Shown here piece by piece: positions 1-6,173 of a stretch of 16,144 nt of DNA. The stretch is taken from positions 1-16,144 of the forward strand of contig CAKOYE010000022.1 in assembly GCA_934130485.1 (NCBI GenBank). The letters are read 5' to 3'. The translations under genes were made by a program, and so were the position numbers. The first letter of the stretch is position 1. Each line of letters begins with the position of its first letter. Source of the stretch: an uncultured Bacilli bacterium. Its GTDB lineage: Bacteria; Bacillota_I; Bacilli_A; RF39; UBA660. The notes beneath the pieces are model-generated. The model saw only the letters and a program-made list of their open reading frames with translations, was not told the DNA's origin and ran no database searches.

Positions 1-17
1 TGCAAATAAAACTCCAT
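1..17 (-). CDS. 5' end of an unidentified gene (partial, runs off the left edge)
   Basis: Only the start is visible: an ATG at 15-17 on the minus strand followed by codons for E, F, Y and L before the window ends. It is supported by a Shine-Dalgarno AGGGTGA at 23-29 with a 5-nt spacer and by a promoter-like pair at 41-69. Five codons are too few to suggest a product. The terminator-like hairpin at 120-143 separates it from the spore protein gene, so it is probably a separate transcription unit. Confidence 0.5.
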
Positions 18-40
18 TTACATCACCCTATTCTAGTTTA

Positions 41-69
41 ATTTTATAATATTTTTTTTATTATTTCAA
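41..69 (-). promoter_or_regulatory. Sigma-A-type promoter for the left-edge gene
   Basis: On the minus strand TTGAAA (64-69) is followed after 17 nt by TAAAAT (41-46). Predicted transcription would start near 34, just before the ribosome site of the edge gene. In very AT-rich DNA such matches arise by chance, but spacing and position fit. Confidence 0.45.
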
Positions 70-119
70 GTATTCCAATTATATTATTTCCATATTTTAG
101 AAAATTTTACATAGAAATT

Positions 120-143
120 AAAAAAAGACAGTAAAGTTCTGTC
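120..143 (-). terminator. Rho-independent terminator of the spore protein gene
   Basis: The minus strand forms GACAG / CTGTC (139-143 with 127-131) around a 7-nt loop and then runs into seven U residues (120-126). It lies 18 nt past the spore protein stop codon. The stem is only 5 bp. Confidence 0.6.
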
Positions 144-160
144 CATTTCTAATAGCATAA

Positions 161-370
161 TTATTTTGATTGGAAACTATTTCCACCCATTTGTTGTTCT
201 CCCATTTGAACTAATCTTTTAGTGATTTCTCCACCTACTGATCCATTAGCTCTAGAAGTAGCATTTGGTCCCATAGTTACACCTAATTCATTAGCTATTT
301 CATATTTCATTTTTTCGATAGCTTGTTTAGCTCCAGGTACAACTAAATTACTCATATTTTTATTATTCAT
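161..370 (-). CDS. Alpha/beta-type small acid-soluble spore protein (SASP)
   Basis: A 69-residue DNA-binding protein of the dormant spore. The family coats forespore DNA, shifts it to an A-like form and protects it from UV and heat, and is degraded by the GPR protease at germination. The family is shown by LVVPGAKQAIEKMKYEIANE, which contains the GPR-type cleavage context E-I-A-x-E, then GVTMGPNATSRANGSVGGEITKRLV. I start at the ATG at 368-370 because AGGAGGTG lies just upstream; the same frame is open to 424, but that extension would cross the promoter and ribosome site. The short N-terminus and the Q/G/S-rich end are normal for the family. It is monocistronic, with its own promoter and terminator. 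Its presence implies that the organism sporulates or did so recently. In B. subtilis sspA also lies beside thiI (recalled). Confidence 0.96.
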   Translation of the reverse strand: MNNKNMSNLVVPGAKQAIEKMKYEIANELGVTMGPNATSRANGSVGGEITKRLVQMGEQQMGGNSFQSK

Positions 371-383
371 TTTGTTCACCTCC

Positions 384-406
384 TGTACACTAATAGAATG
401 TGTACA
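384..406. repeat. Perfect inverted repeat over the SASP promoter
   Basis: TGTACAC (384-390) and GTGTACA (400-406) form a perfect 7-bp inverted repeat with a 9-bp centre. The right arm and centre cover the sigma-G -10 element and the left arm covers the likely transcription start. Because it straddles the start it cannot form an intact RNA hairpin in the mRNA, so a protein operator is the more natural reading. Confidence 0.6.
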
Positions 407-422
407 TTTGGTTTTTTCATAC
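394..422 (-). promoter_or_regulatory. Sigma-G-type (forespore) promoter of the SASP gene
   Basis: The minus strand carries GTATG (418-422), a 17-nt spacer, and CATTCTA (394-400). These match the sigma-G consensus as I know it (GHATR and CATTHTA, 17-18 nt apart). The position directly before a SASP gene, a classic sigma-G target, strengthens the call. Confidence 0.7.
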
Positions 423-447
423 ATTTTTTTTATTGGAAATTTTTGGT

Positions 448-1620
448 TTATAAAAATTCTTTATAATCATTCTCAAATTTTGTTACAATTTCTATATTAT
501 TAATTGTTTCTTCTATTAATTTTTCATAGTCAAAATTATTTTCATAAATTAAACATTTTTCTAAAGATGGATTTATTACTGGATGTTTTGGTAAAAAAAT
601 TGTACAACAATCTTCATAAGGTAAAATACTTGTTTCATAAGTATTAATTTTTTTTGCAATTTCTATTATTTCTAACTTATCCAAACAAGCTACAGGTCTA
701 ATTACTGGTAGACAAGTAACATTGTTTATAACTATCATACTATCTAATGTTTGACTAGCAACTTGACCTATACTTTCTCCATTTACAATTATTTTAAAAT
801 TGTTTCTTTTACAATATTCACTAGCAATACGATACATCATTCTTCTCATTATGGTTATAATATAACTATCTTTAACATTTTTATAAATTTCCTCTTGAAT
901 TTTTGTAAAAGGAACGACGTGTACTTTAACATTTCCAGAATATTCATTCAAAATAGACGCTAATTTAAAAACTTTATTTTTTGCTTCTATACTTGTATGA
1001 GGAGGAGATTCAAAATATAAACATTCAATATCTACACCACGCTTTAAAGCTAAATATCCTGCGACTGGAGAATCTATTCCACCACTTAGCATTAAAAGTC
1101 CTTTGCCCTGTATTCCAACTGGATATCCACCTGCTCCCATTAATTCATCAGTATATATAAAAGTTCCTTCAGGTCGGATTTCAATACTTACTATAACATC
1201 TGGATTATGGACATTGACACTACATATAATATTTTTTAAAACAAAACTGCCAAATAAGTCATTTAATTCCATTGTGTGAATCGGAAAACTTTTATCAGCT
1301 CTTTTAGTGTTTATTTTAAAAGTTTTAAAATTCATATTTGATAGAATACTCAAAATTGCATTTTTTATATTTTCTATATTATTATCAACCTTATAACAAA
1401 CTACTATACCATGAATCCCAAAAACTTTCTTTAATTTTAAAACTATATCATCCAAATTATTATTTGTTTTTATATACATTCTTACTCTATCTTTGGTTAT
1501 CACAACATTATCATCTTTTAAAATAGTTTTAATATTTCTATCTAATGTATTTATAAAAAATTTACGATTTGCTTTTTTTGTTGTTAATTCTCCATATTTT
1601 ATTAATATTAATTTTTCCAT
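448..1620 (-). CDS. thiI: tRNA 4-thiouridine synthetase / sulfurtransferase ThiI
   Basis: A 390-residue cytoplasmic enzyme that adenylates U8 of tRNA and inserts sulfur from a persulfide carrier to give s4U; in some bacteria it also supplies sulfur for the thiamine thiazole. The N-terminus (MEKLILIKYGELTTKKANRKFF) is the NFLD/THUMP region, and the PP-loop SGGIDS is at residues 179-184. A C-terminal PYEDCCTIFLPKHP segment holds the conserved cysteine pair. Length matches Gram-positive ThiI, which lacks the C-terminal rhodanese domain of the E. coli protein. The start is preceded by AAGGGAAGTG. In B. subtilis the desulfurase gene nifZ lies immediately upstream; here the upstream gene is a prepilin-like protein, so the sulfur donor must be encoded elsewhere. 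Confidence 0.96.
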   Translation of the reverse strand: MEKLILIKYGELTTKKANRKFFINTLDRNIKTILKDDNVVITKDRVRMYIKTNNNLDDIVLKLKKVFGIHGIVVCYKVDNNIENIKNAILSILSNMNFKTFKINTKRADKSFPIHTMELNDLFGSFVLKNIICSVNVHNPDVIVSIEIRPEGTFIYTDELMGAGGYPVGIQGKGLLMLSGGIDSPVAGYLALKRGVDIECLYFESPPHTSIEAKNKVFKLASILNEYSGNVKVHVVPFTKIQEEIYKNVKDSYIITIMRRMMYRIASEYCKRNNFKIIVNGESIGQVASQTLDSMIVINNVTCLPVIRPVACLDKLEIIEIAKKINTYETSILPYEDCCTIFLPKHPVINPSLEKCLIYENNFDYEKLIEETINNIEIVTKFENDYKEFL

Positions 1621-1639
1621 AACTCACTTCCCTTAAAGT

Positions 1640-1668
1640 ATTATATCAATAATATCTATTAGTTACAA
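1640..1668 (-). promoter_or_regulatory. Sigma-A promoter of thiI with extended -10
   Basis: TTGTAA (1663-1668), 17-nt spacer, TATAAT (1640-1645) on the minus strand, with TG one base before the -10 (TGATATAAT). It lies between the terminator of the upstream gene and the thiI ribosome site, so thiI is probably transcribed independently. Confidence 0.7.
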
Positions 1669-1680
1669 ATGAAAGTTAAA

Positions 1681-1708
1681 AAAAGATTTTAAAATTTTAA
1701 AATCTTTT
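1681..1708 (-). terminator. Bidirectional-looking hairpin terminator after the prepilin-like gene
   Basis: A perfect 28-nt palindrome, two 14-nt arms of the form AAAAGATTTTAAAA, whose distal arm ends in a U-rich run on the minus strand. It starts at the last base of the stop codon of the 1104-residue gene. It is almost pure A+T, so its strength is uncertain. Confidence 0.65.
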
Positions 1709-4700
1709 TAACCACAACTTGCTATGCAGCTTGATATACCACTAGCACATCTTTCACAATCAGCTTGATTACCACATCCATTACATTTACTCCTACATGC
1801 CTCGGCACATGAATTCGTAGTACTACTTGTCCAGTGTGCGTATAGTGTTTGATTTGAAGAAGATGTGAATTTGCTTGACGCTGTCACTTTTGTTCCACCA
1901 CTTGACGATGTATACCATCCATCAAATGTATAACTTGTTGTATTGTAACCAACAACTGTTGAACTTCTAGTTGGTGTTGGAAGTGATCCATATGTTGAAT
2001 TATATGTAACTGTTTTACTTGTTGGGCTTACTGTTCCTCCATTTGCATCAAAATATACTGTATATGATTTAGGTGAAGAAGTCCAATGTGCGTACAAAGT
2101 TTGATTTGAAGTAGATGTAAATATGCTTGACGCTGTCACTCTAGTTCCACCACTTGACGATGTATACCATCCATCAAATGTATAATTATAATAATTATCA
2201 GACGCTTTTGTTGGTGTTGGAAGTGATCCATATGTTGAATTATATGATACAGATTTACTTGATGTACTTACACTTCCTCCATTTGCATTAAAATATACTG
2301 TATAAGTTTTTGATGTATAAGTCCAGTGTGCATATAATGTTTGATTTGAAGTAGATGTAAATGTGCTTGTTGCTGTTACTCTAGTTCCACCACTTGACGA
2401 TGTATACCAACCTGCAAATGTGTAATTATAATAATTATCAGATGCTTTTGTTGGTGTTGGAAGTGTTCCATAAGCCGAATTATATGTAACCGTTTTACTT
2501 GTTGTGCTTACTGTTCCCCCATTTGCATTAAAATATACTGTATAAGTTTTTTCTGTTGCGGTCCAGTGTGCGTATAACGTTTGATTTGAAGTAGATGTAA
2601 ATGTGCTAGACTCTGTTACTCTTGTTCCACCACTTGCCGATGTATACCAACCTGCAAATGTATAATTATAATCAGTTCCCATTTTTGTTGGTGTTGGAAG
2701 TGTTCCATATTGCGAATTATATGCAACTAATTTATCCGTTGTACTTACACTTCCTCCATTTGCATCAAATGAAACCTTATATATTGATAATGATTTAGAA
2801 TCACTTAATATTGAATTAATTTCGTTGACATTTTTTAAATTTACATAAGTTCCATTTACTGCTCTTGATATAATTGTATAAGTTTTTGTTGTTACATTTC
2901 CCAGTTCAAATAAAGTTGATGATTGTGGAACTGTTGGATTCCAAGTAACTCCATTATCTATACTAAATTGATATCCTGTTATACCTGATTCGCTATCAAC
3001 TGATTTAGTTACTACATTTACTGCTATTTTACCTGATGTATATGATAAAGATATTTCCGGTTTCGTTGGTGGCGTTAAATCTATTTCTGTAACCATACAT
3101 ACAGTTGAATCAGCATAATTTTCATTATCGGTTGCTCTTGCTATAAAGCTTCCTATCGCATTAAAAGTAACTTTATTTGTATAAGTTTGCCAAGTTTTTC
3201 CTCCATCTATGCTATATTCCTTTTTATAACCATCTGGGTATGTTGCTACTACAGTTTTAAATGTAGACCAACCATTTTGTTCAACATTACAAGTAGGTTT
3301 TTCTATCTCGATTGTTGAAATTGCTTTAGAATCACTATCTTTATATAGTCTACCACCGTTTTCATATGTACCATTATATACTCTTACCTTAATATTATAA
3401 GTACCTGATTTTAATCCAGTAAATGAATATACATTTTCTTTTTGCGGTTCACTTGGAAGCCAAGTTACTCCATTATCATTACTAAATTGATACCTTGAAA
3501 TTCCAGATTCGTTATCTACACCATTTGCTACAATTGTTATACTATTACTTGTTATAGTTGAAGATGTAAATGTTGAAGTTGATGGAGCAGTAGTATCAAT
3601 TTTAGTTACCATACATACTGATGAATCAACATAGTCATCATCGTCAACTGCTCTTGCTATAAAGCTTCCTATCTCATTAAAGGTAACTTTACTTGTATAA
3701 GTTTGCCAAGTAGTTCCTCCATCTACGCTATATACTTGTTTATAACCATCTGGATATGTTGCTACCACAGTTTTAGATGTAGCCCAACCATTTTGTTCAA
3801 CATTACAAGTAGGTTTTTCTATTTCAGCTGTTTTTACTGTTTTAGTTTCACTATCCTTATATAATCTACCACCATTTTCGTATGTTCCATTATATACCCT
3901 TACCTTAATATCATATGAACCCGATATTAAACCAGTAAATGAGTATACGTTTGCCTCTTGTGGTTCACTTGGAAACCAAGTTACTCCATTATCACTACTA
4001 AATTGATATCTTGAAATTCCAGATTCGTTATCTACCCCATATGCTGAAACTGTTATACTACTAACTTTTGAACTTGTTGTAAATGTTGATTGTATAGGGG
4101 CAGTCGTATCGATTTTTGTAATCATACATATAGATGAATCAACATAATTTTTTCCATCAGTTGCTCTTGCTATAAAACTACCAGGTTTGGAAAATGTAAT
4201 ACTACCCTCATAGAGTTGCCAAGTAAGTCCTCCATCTATACTGTATTGATTTGTATAATCTTTTGGATATATTGCGGTTACAACTTTTTCAATTGCCCAA
4301 CCATTTTCTGGCAAATAGGTACAACTTGGTTTAGAAATTTCTTTTGTTGAAACATTTTCCTTATAATTTGAACTTATATTATTGTTATTTGTTGCTTCAA
4401 TTAAAATTACATAATCACCTGATGATAAGTTATTAAACTCATATTCAACTTGTTCTTTTGAATTATTATAAGTTTTTGATACTTCTTTCACTTTATTTTC
4501 TACTAATAACTTAATTTTAAAACTTTTTATACCAGAATCAATGTCCTCAACAGCATCTGGTTTCATTACAACATTTATACTTTTACTTGTTGTAGTAATA
4601 ATAATTTTACTAGTATTTATAATTGGTTTTGAATAATCAAATTTTTCGCAACCTTTTTCAATCAATAAGTTTTCGACTATACCAATAGCACAATATTCAC

Positions 4701-5022
4701 CATTTGTTATATAATTTGCAATATAATCTTTATTTTCATTTTGAGAAAATGATCCATTCCATTTTTCTGAAATATTTTTTAAATTTAACGCAGTTATATC
4801 AATTGCTGCACCCTCAATTTGTTTGAAATCTGTAATATCATTCTTTATCATATAACCTTCCAACTGTGTTGACGCAGATATTACACTATCTTTAAATGCA
4901 TTTCTTTTAGCGTGATCCAAAATTTTTAGTGTTTGTGGTATTGCTATAAGTGCAATTACCGCTAGTATTACTATTACAGCGAGTAATTCAATTAATGTAA
5001 AACCATATTTCCTTTTCAACAT
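1708..5022 (-). CDS. Giant prepilin-type surface protein with Ig-like modules, four InlB-type repeats and a cysteine-rich tail
   Basis: An 1104-residue protein. It begins with a class III (type IV pilin-like) signal, KRKYG|FTLIELL, with cleavage expected after Gly7 and Glu at mature position 5, followed by one hydrophobic helix (to about residue 28). Residues about 30-230 form a unique globular part. Residues 234-750 hold three A-B pairs: A units (starting at residues 234, 406 and 578) have NGW, YSIDGG.TWQ, GSFIARA and IDTTAP; B units have DNESGISRYQFS.DNGVTW and VRVYNGTYENGGRLYKD. Residues about 750-1065 hold four InlB-B/Listeria-Bacteroides repeats, each ending GGTRVT..S.FTS.SNQTLYAHWT. Residues 1072-1103 hold eight cysteines in 32 residues. 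Ordinary pseudopilins are about 100-200 residues. No pilus assembly ATPase or prepilin peptidase is in the window. I infer an adhesin displayed on or anchored through a pilus-like system. The start is supported by AAAGGTGATA. There is no LPXTG motif. Confidence 0.88.
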   Translation of the reverse strand: MLKRKYGFTLIELLAVIVILAVIALIAIPQTLKILDHAKRNAFKDSVISASTQLEGYMIKNDITDFKQIEGAAIDITALNLKNISEKWNGSFSQNENKDYIANYITNGEYCAIGIVENLLIEKGCEKFDYSKPIINTSKIIITTTSKSINVVMKPDAVEDIDSGIKSFKIKLLVENKVKEVSKTYNNSKEQVEYEFNNLSSGDYVILIEATNNNNISSNYKENVSTKEISKPSCTYLPENGWAIEKVVTAIYPKDYTNQYSIDGGLTWQLYEGSITFSKPGSFIARATDGKNYVDSSICMITKIDTTAPIQSTFTTSSKVSSITVSAYGVDNESGISRYQFSSDNGVTWFPSEPQEANVYSFTGLISGSYDIKVRVYNGTYENGGRLYKDSETKTVKTAEIEKPTCNVEQNGWATSKTVVATYPDGYKQVYSVDGGTTWQTYTSKVTFNEIGSFIARAVDDDDYVDSSVCMVTKIDTTAPSTSTFTSSTITSNSITIVANGVDNESGISRYQFSNDNGVTWLPSEPQKENVYSFTGLKSGTYNIKVRVYNGTYENGGRLYKDSDSKAISTIEIEKPTCNVEQNGWSTFKTVVATYPDGYKKEYSIDGGKTWQTYTNKVTFNAIGSFIARATDNENYADSTVCMVTEIDLTPPTKPEISLSYTSGKIAVNVVTKSVDSESGITGYQFSIDNGVTWNPTVPQSSTLFELGNVTTKTYTIISRAVNGTYVNLKNVNEINSILSDSKSLSIYKVSFDANGGSVSTTDKLVAYNSQYGTLPTPTKMGTDYNYTFAGWYTSASGGTRVTESSTFTSTSNQTLYAHWTATEKTYTVYFNANGGTVSTTSKTVTYNSAYGTLPTPTKASDNYYNYTFAGWYTSSSGGTRVTATSTFTSTSNQTLYAHWTYTSKTYTVYFNANGGSVSTSSKSVSYNSTYGSLPTPTKASDNYYNYTFDGWYTSSSGGTRVTASSIFTSTSNQTLYAHWTSSPKSYTVYFDANGGTVSPTSKTVTYNSTYGSLPTPTRSSTVVGYNTTSYTFDGWYTSSSGGTKVTASSKFTSSSNQTLYAHWTSSTTNSCAEACRSKCNGCGNQADCERCASGISSCIASCG
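1831..2790 (-). repeat. Four tandem InlB-type repeats, about 80 codons each
   Basis: The DNA encoding AHWT recurs at 1831, 2083, 2323 and 2563, giving periods of 252, 240 and 240 nt. Long stretches are close to identical at the nucleotide level, for example the segment for SSSGGTRVTA and the linker encoding LPTPTKASDNYYNYTF. The extra 12 nt in one unit is an in-frame insertion (RSSTVVGYNTTSYTF). Confidence 0.85.
2800..4323 (-). repeat. Three tandem Ig-like A-B module pairs
   Basis: The conserved Cys that opens each A unit is encoded at 4321-4323, 3805-3807 and 3289-3291, giving 516-nt spacing both times, which is exactly 172 codons. Units 1 and 2 are very similar in both A and B parts; the third B part (ending near 2800) is clearly diverged. 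The repeat is coding and in frame. Confidence 0.8.
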
Positions 5023-5060
5023 ATTATCACCTTTCTTATATTAAAGATAATTACTATCAT

Positions 5061-5090
5061 AAAAAACCATACAATAAAATATATGGCTTT
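5061..5090 (-). terminator. Rho-independent terminator after the FxLYD-like lipoprotein gene
   Basis: The minus strand gives AAAGCCATA (5090-5082) pairing with the TATGGTTTT run (from 5072), about 9 bp including one G-U, ending in a run of six U. It lies 14 nt past the stop at 5105 and insulates the large prepilin-like gene downstream. Confidence 0.75.
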
Positions 5091-5104
5091 AATTATTAAC
5101 AAAA

Positions 5105-5524
5105 TTAATCATTAACAATCTCATATTCAATTGTATAAGCTTTTTCCAAATTACTGTCGATCTTGGTTTCAATTTCTCTACTTTGACCAGCTGGAATTTC
5201 ACCGCCAACATATCCTAACAATGTAGTAATAAGATTTCCATTTTCATCTTTCACATATATATTGAAAATTCTAACTACTATATTTTCATTGGTTGTATTT
5301 GTTACAACTGTTTTCAAAATCGAATTATTTTCGTCATAAACTAATGATGAATTGGTGAATACTAATCCACCCATTGTTTTATCAGAAATTACACCATCAT
5401 TAGTGTTACTTTTTTGTTCTGTTTGTGGTATATCATTAGGTATTTCTTCTACTTCTTCCTTTTTTCCACAACCTGGCATAATCATAATTAACATAGCTAA
5501 ACTAAAATACAATTTCTTTTTCAT
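5105..5524 (-). CDS. Small secreted lipoprotein, possible FxLYD-type domain
   Basis: A 139-residue protein with a lipoprotein signal peptide MKKKLYFSLAMLIMIMPGC; the lipobox is weak (M-P-G-C). An acidic, Q/N-rich linker follows (EEVEEIPNDIPQTEQKSNTND), then a beta-rich domain (GLVFTNSSLVYDENNSILKTVVTNTTNENIVVRIFNIYVKDENG) and a C-terminal YTIEYEIVND. The pattern of a strand, Asn-rich turns and IPAGQSREIE resembles the FxLYD domains of Firmicutes envelope lipoproteins; that assignment is tentative. I start at the ATG at 5522-5524, preceded by AGGGG; an in-frame ATG at 5578 would add 18 residues ahead of the signal peptide and overlap the -35 element of the promoter. It probably sits on the outer face of the membrane. 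Function unknown. Confidence 0.8.
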   Translation of the reverse strand: MKKKLYFSLAMLIMIMPGCGKKEEVEEIPNDIPQTEQKSNTNDGVISDKTMGGLVFTNSSLVYDENNSILKTVVTNTTNENIVVRIFNIYVKDENGNLITTLLGYVGGEIPAGQSREIETKIDSNLEKAYTIEYEIVND

Positions 5525-5549
5525 ATAATCCCCTATTCTATCTAATGAA

Positions 5550-5578
5550 AGTATATATTTTTTTTCGTTATCTGTCAA
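5550..5578 (-). promoter_or_regulatory. Strong sigma-A promoter of the lipoprotein gene
   Basis: TTGACA (5573-5578), 17-nt A-rich spacer, TATACT (5550-5555) on the minus strand. The predicted start, near 5543, gives a leader of about 20 nt. It shows that the lipoprotein gene need not rely on transcription from the Nudix gene. Confidence 0.8.
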
Positions 5579-5589
5579 TTGTTTAGGAT

Positions 5590-6135
5590 CTACTTTTTTG
5601 CGGCAAATTTTTTATGTAGGAATTCAAATAATTTTTGATGTTCTAAAGTATATGGAACATATTCAGAATCTGAATTTTTAAATATTTGTTCCAAGTATTC
5701 ATAATATACATATTTAATATCAGTCAGTTCAGAAAACTGTAACTTAGTTTTTTCAACATCAATATTAAGATTAACTAAATAAACATCATCAATAACGTGC
5801 AATAAGTGATTTTTATATGGCTGTTCTCTTCTTAAAGTAAATAAAAATTCAATATTTTCTTCGTCTGTTTTTTGTCCTATTTCTTCTTTTAATTCTCTCT
5901 TTACTGCATCTATACTACTTTCTCCACTTTTAACATGTCCTGCTACAGATATTGCCCACAAATTAGGAAATGTTTCTTTTTTAGGATGTCTTTTTTGGAC
6001 TAATAATTCTTTATCATTATTTATTATCCATATATGAACAGTTCTATGATAGTCACCATTTTCATATACTTCTTTTTTTGTTTTAATAATTCCTGTTTTA
6101 TTACCATATTTATCTAATACATCTATATTTTCCAT
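5590..6135 (-). CDS. Nudix hydrolase, IDI/YfcD-like
   Basis: A 181-residue cytoplasmic hydrolase of nucleoside-diphosphate-linked substrates. The Nudix box (G-x5-E-x7-R-E-x2-E-E-x-G) is complete at residues 66-87: GHVKSGE, then SSIDAVK, then RELKEEIG, with the metal-binding glutamates present. The N-terminus (VLDKYGNKTGI...HRTVHIWIIN...LLVQKRHPKKETFPNLWAISVAG) follows the isopentenyl-diphosphate isomerase-like Nudix subgroup. I do not see enough to call a true isomerase, and the substrate cannot be told from sequence. The start is fixed by GAGGTGA five bases upstream. It follows ezrA by 36 nt with a hairpin between them and no clear promoter, so it may be expressed by partial read-through. 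Confidence 0.9.
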   Translation of the reverse strand: MENIDVLDKYGNKTGIIKTKKEVYENGDYHRTVHIWIINNDKELLVQKRHPKKETFPNLWAISVAGHVKSGESSIDAVKRELKEEIGQKTDEENIEFLFTLRREQPYKNHLLHVIDDVYLVNLNIDVEKTKLQFSELTDIKYVYYEYLEQIFKNSDSEYVPYTLEHQKLFEFLHKKFAAKK

Positions 6136-6149
6136 TTTTCACCTCAAGT

Positions 6150-6173
6150 AAAAAAGTAATATATAATTACTTT
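6150..6173 (-). terminator. Hairpin terminator or attenuator between ezrA and the Nudix gene
   Basis: AAAGTAAT (6173-6166) pairs with ATTACTTT (6160-6153) around TATAT, followed by U residues. It overlaps the ezrA stop codon. The U tract is short, so it may be leaky and let some transcription reach the Nudix gene. Confidence 0.6.

Noticed and set aside
371..424. Longer N-terminus for the SASP
   Set aside because: The 18 added residues would be encoded by the promoter, inverted repeat and ribosome site, and are unlike any SASP start.
222..503. Plus-strand open frames over the SASP, thiI, M23, tyrS and rpmI/infC genes
   Set aside because: They are shadows of well-supported genes on the other strand or frame, without ribosome sites or family resemblance.
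1831..2790. CRISPR-like or noncoding tandem array
   Set aside because: Units are 240-252 nt, in frame, and encode recognisable InlB-type repeats without spacers.
5525..5578. Longer start for the lipoprotein
   Set aside because: The extra residues precede a clean signal peptide, and the upstream ATG overlaps the -35 of a strong promoter.
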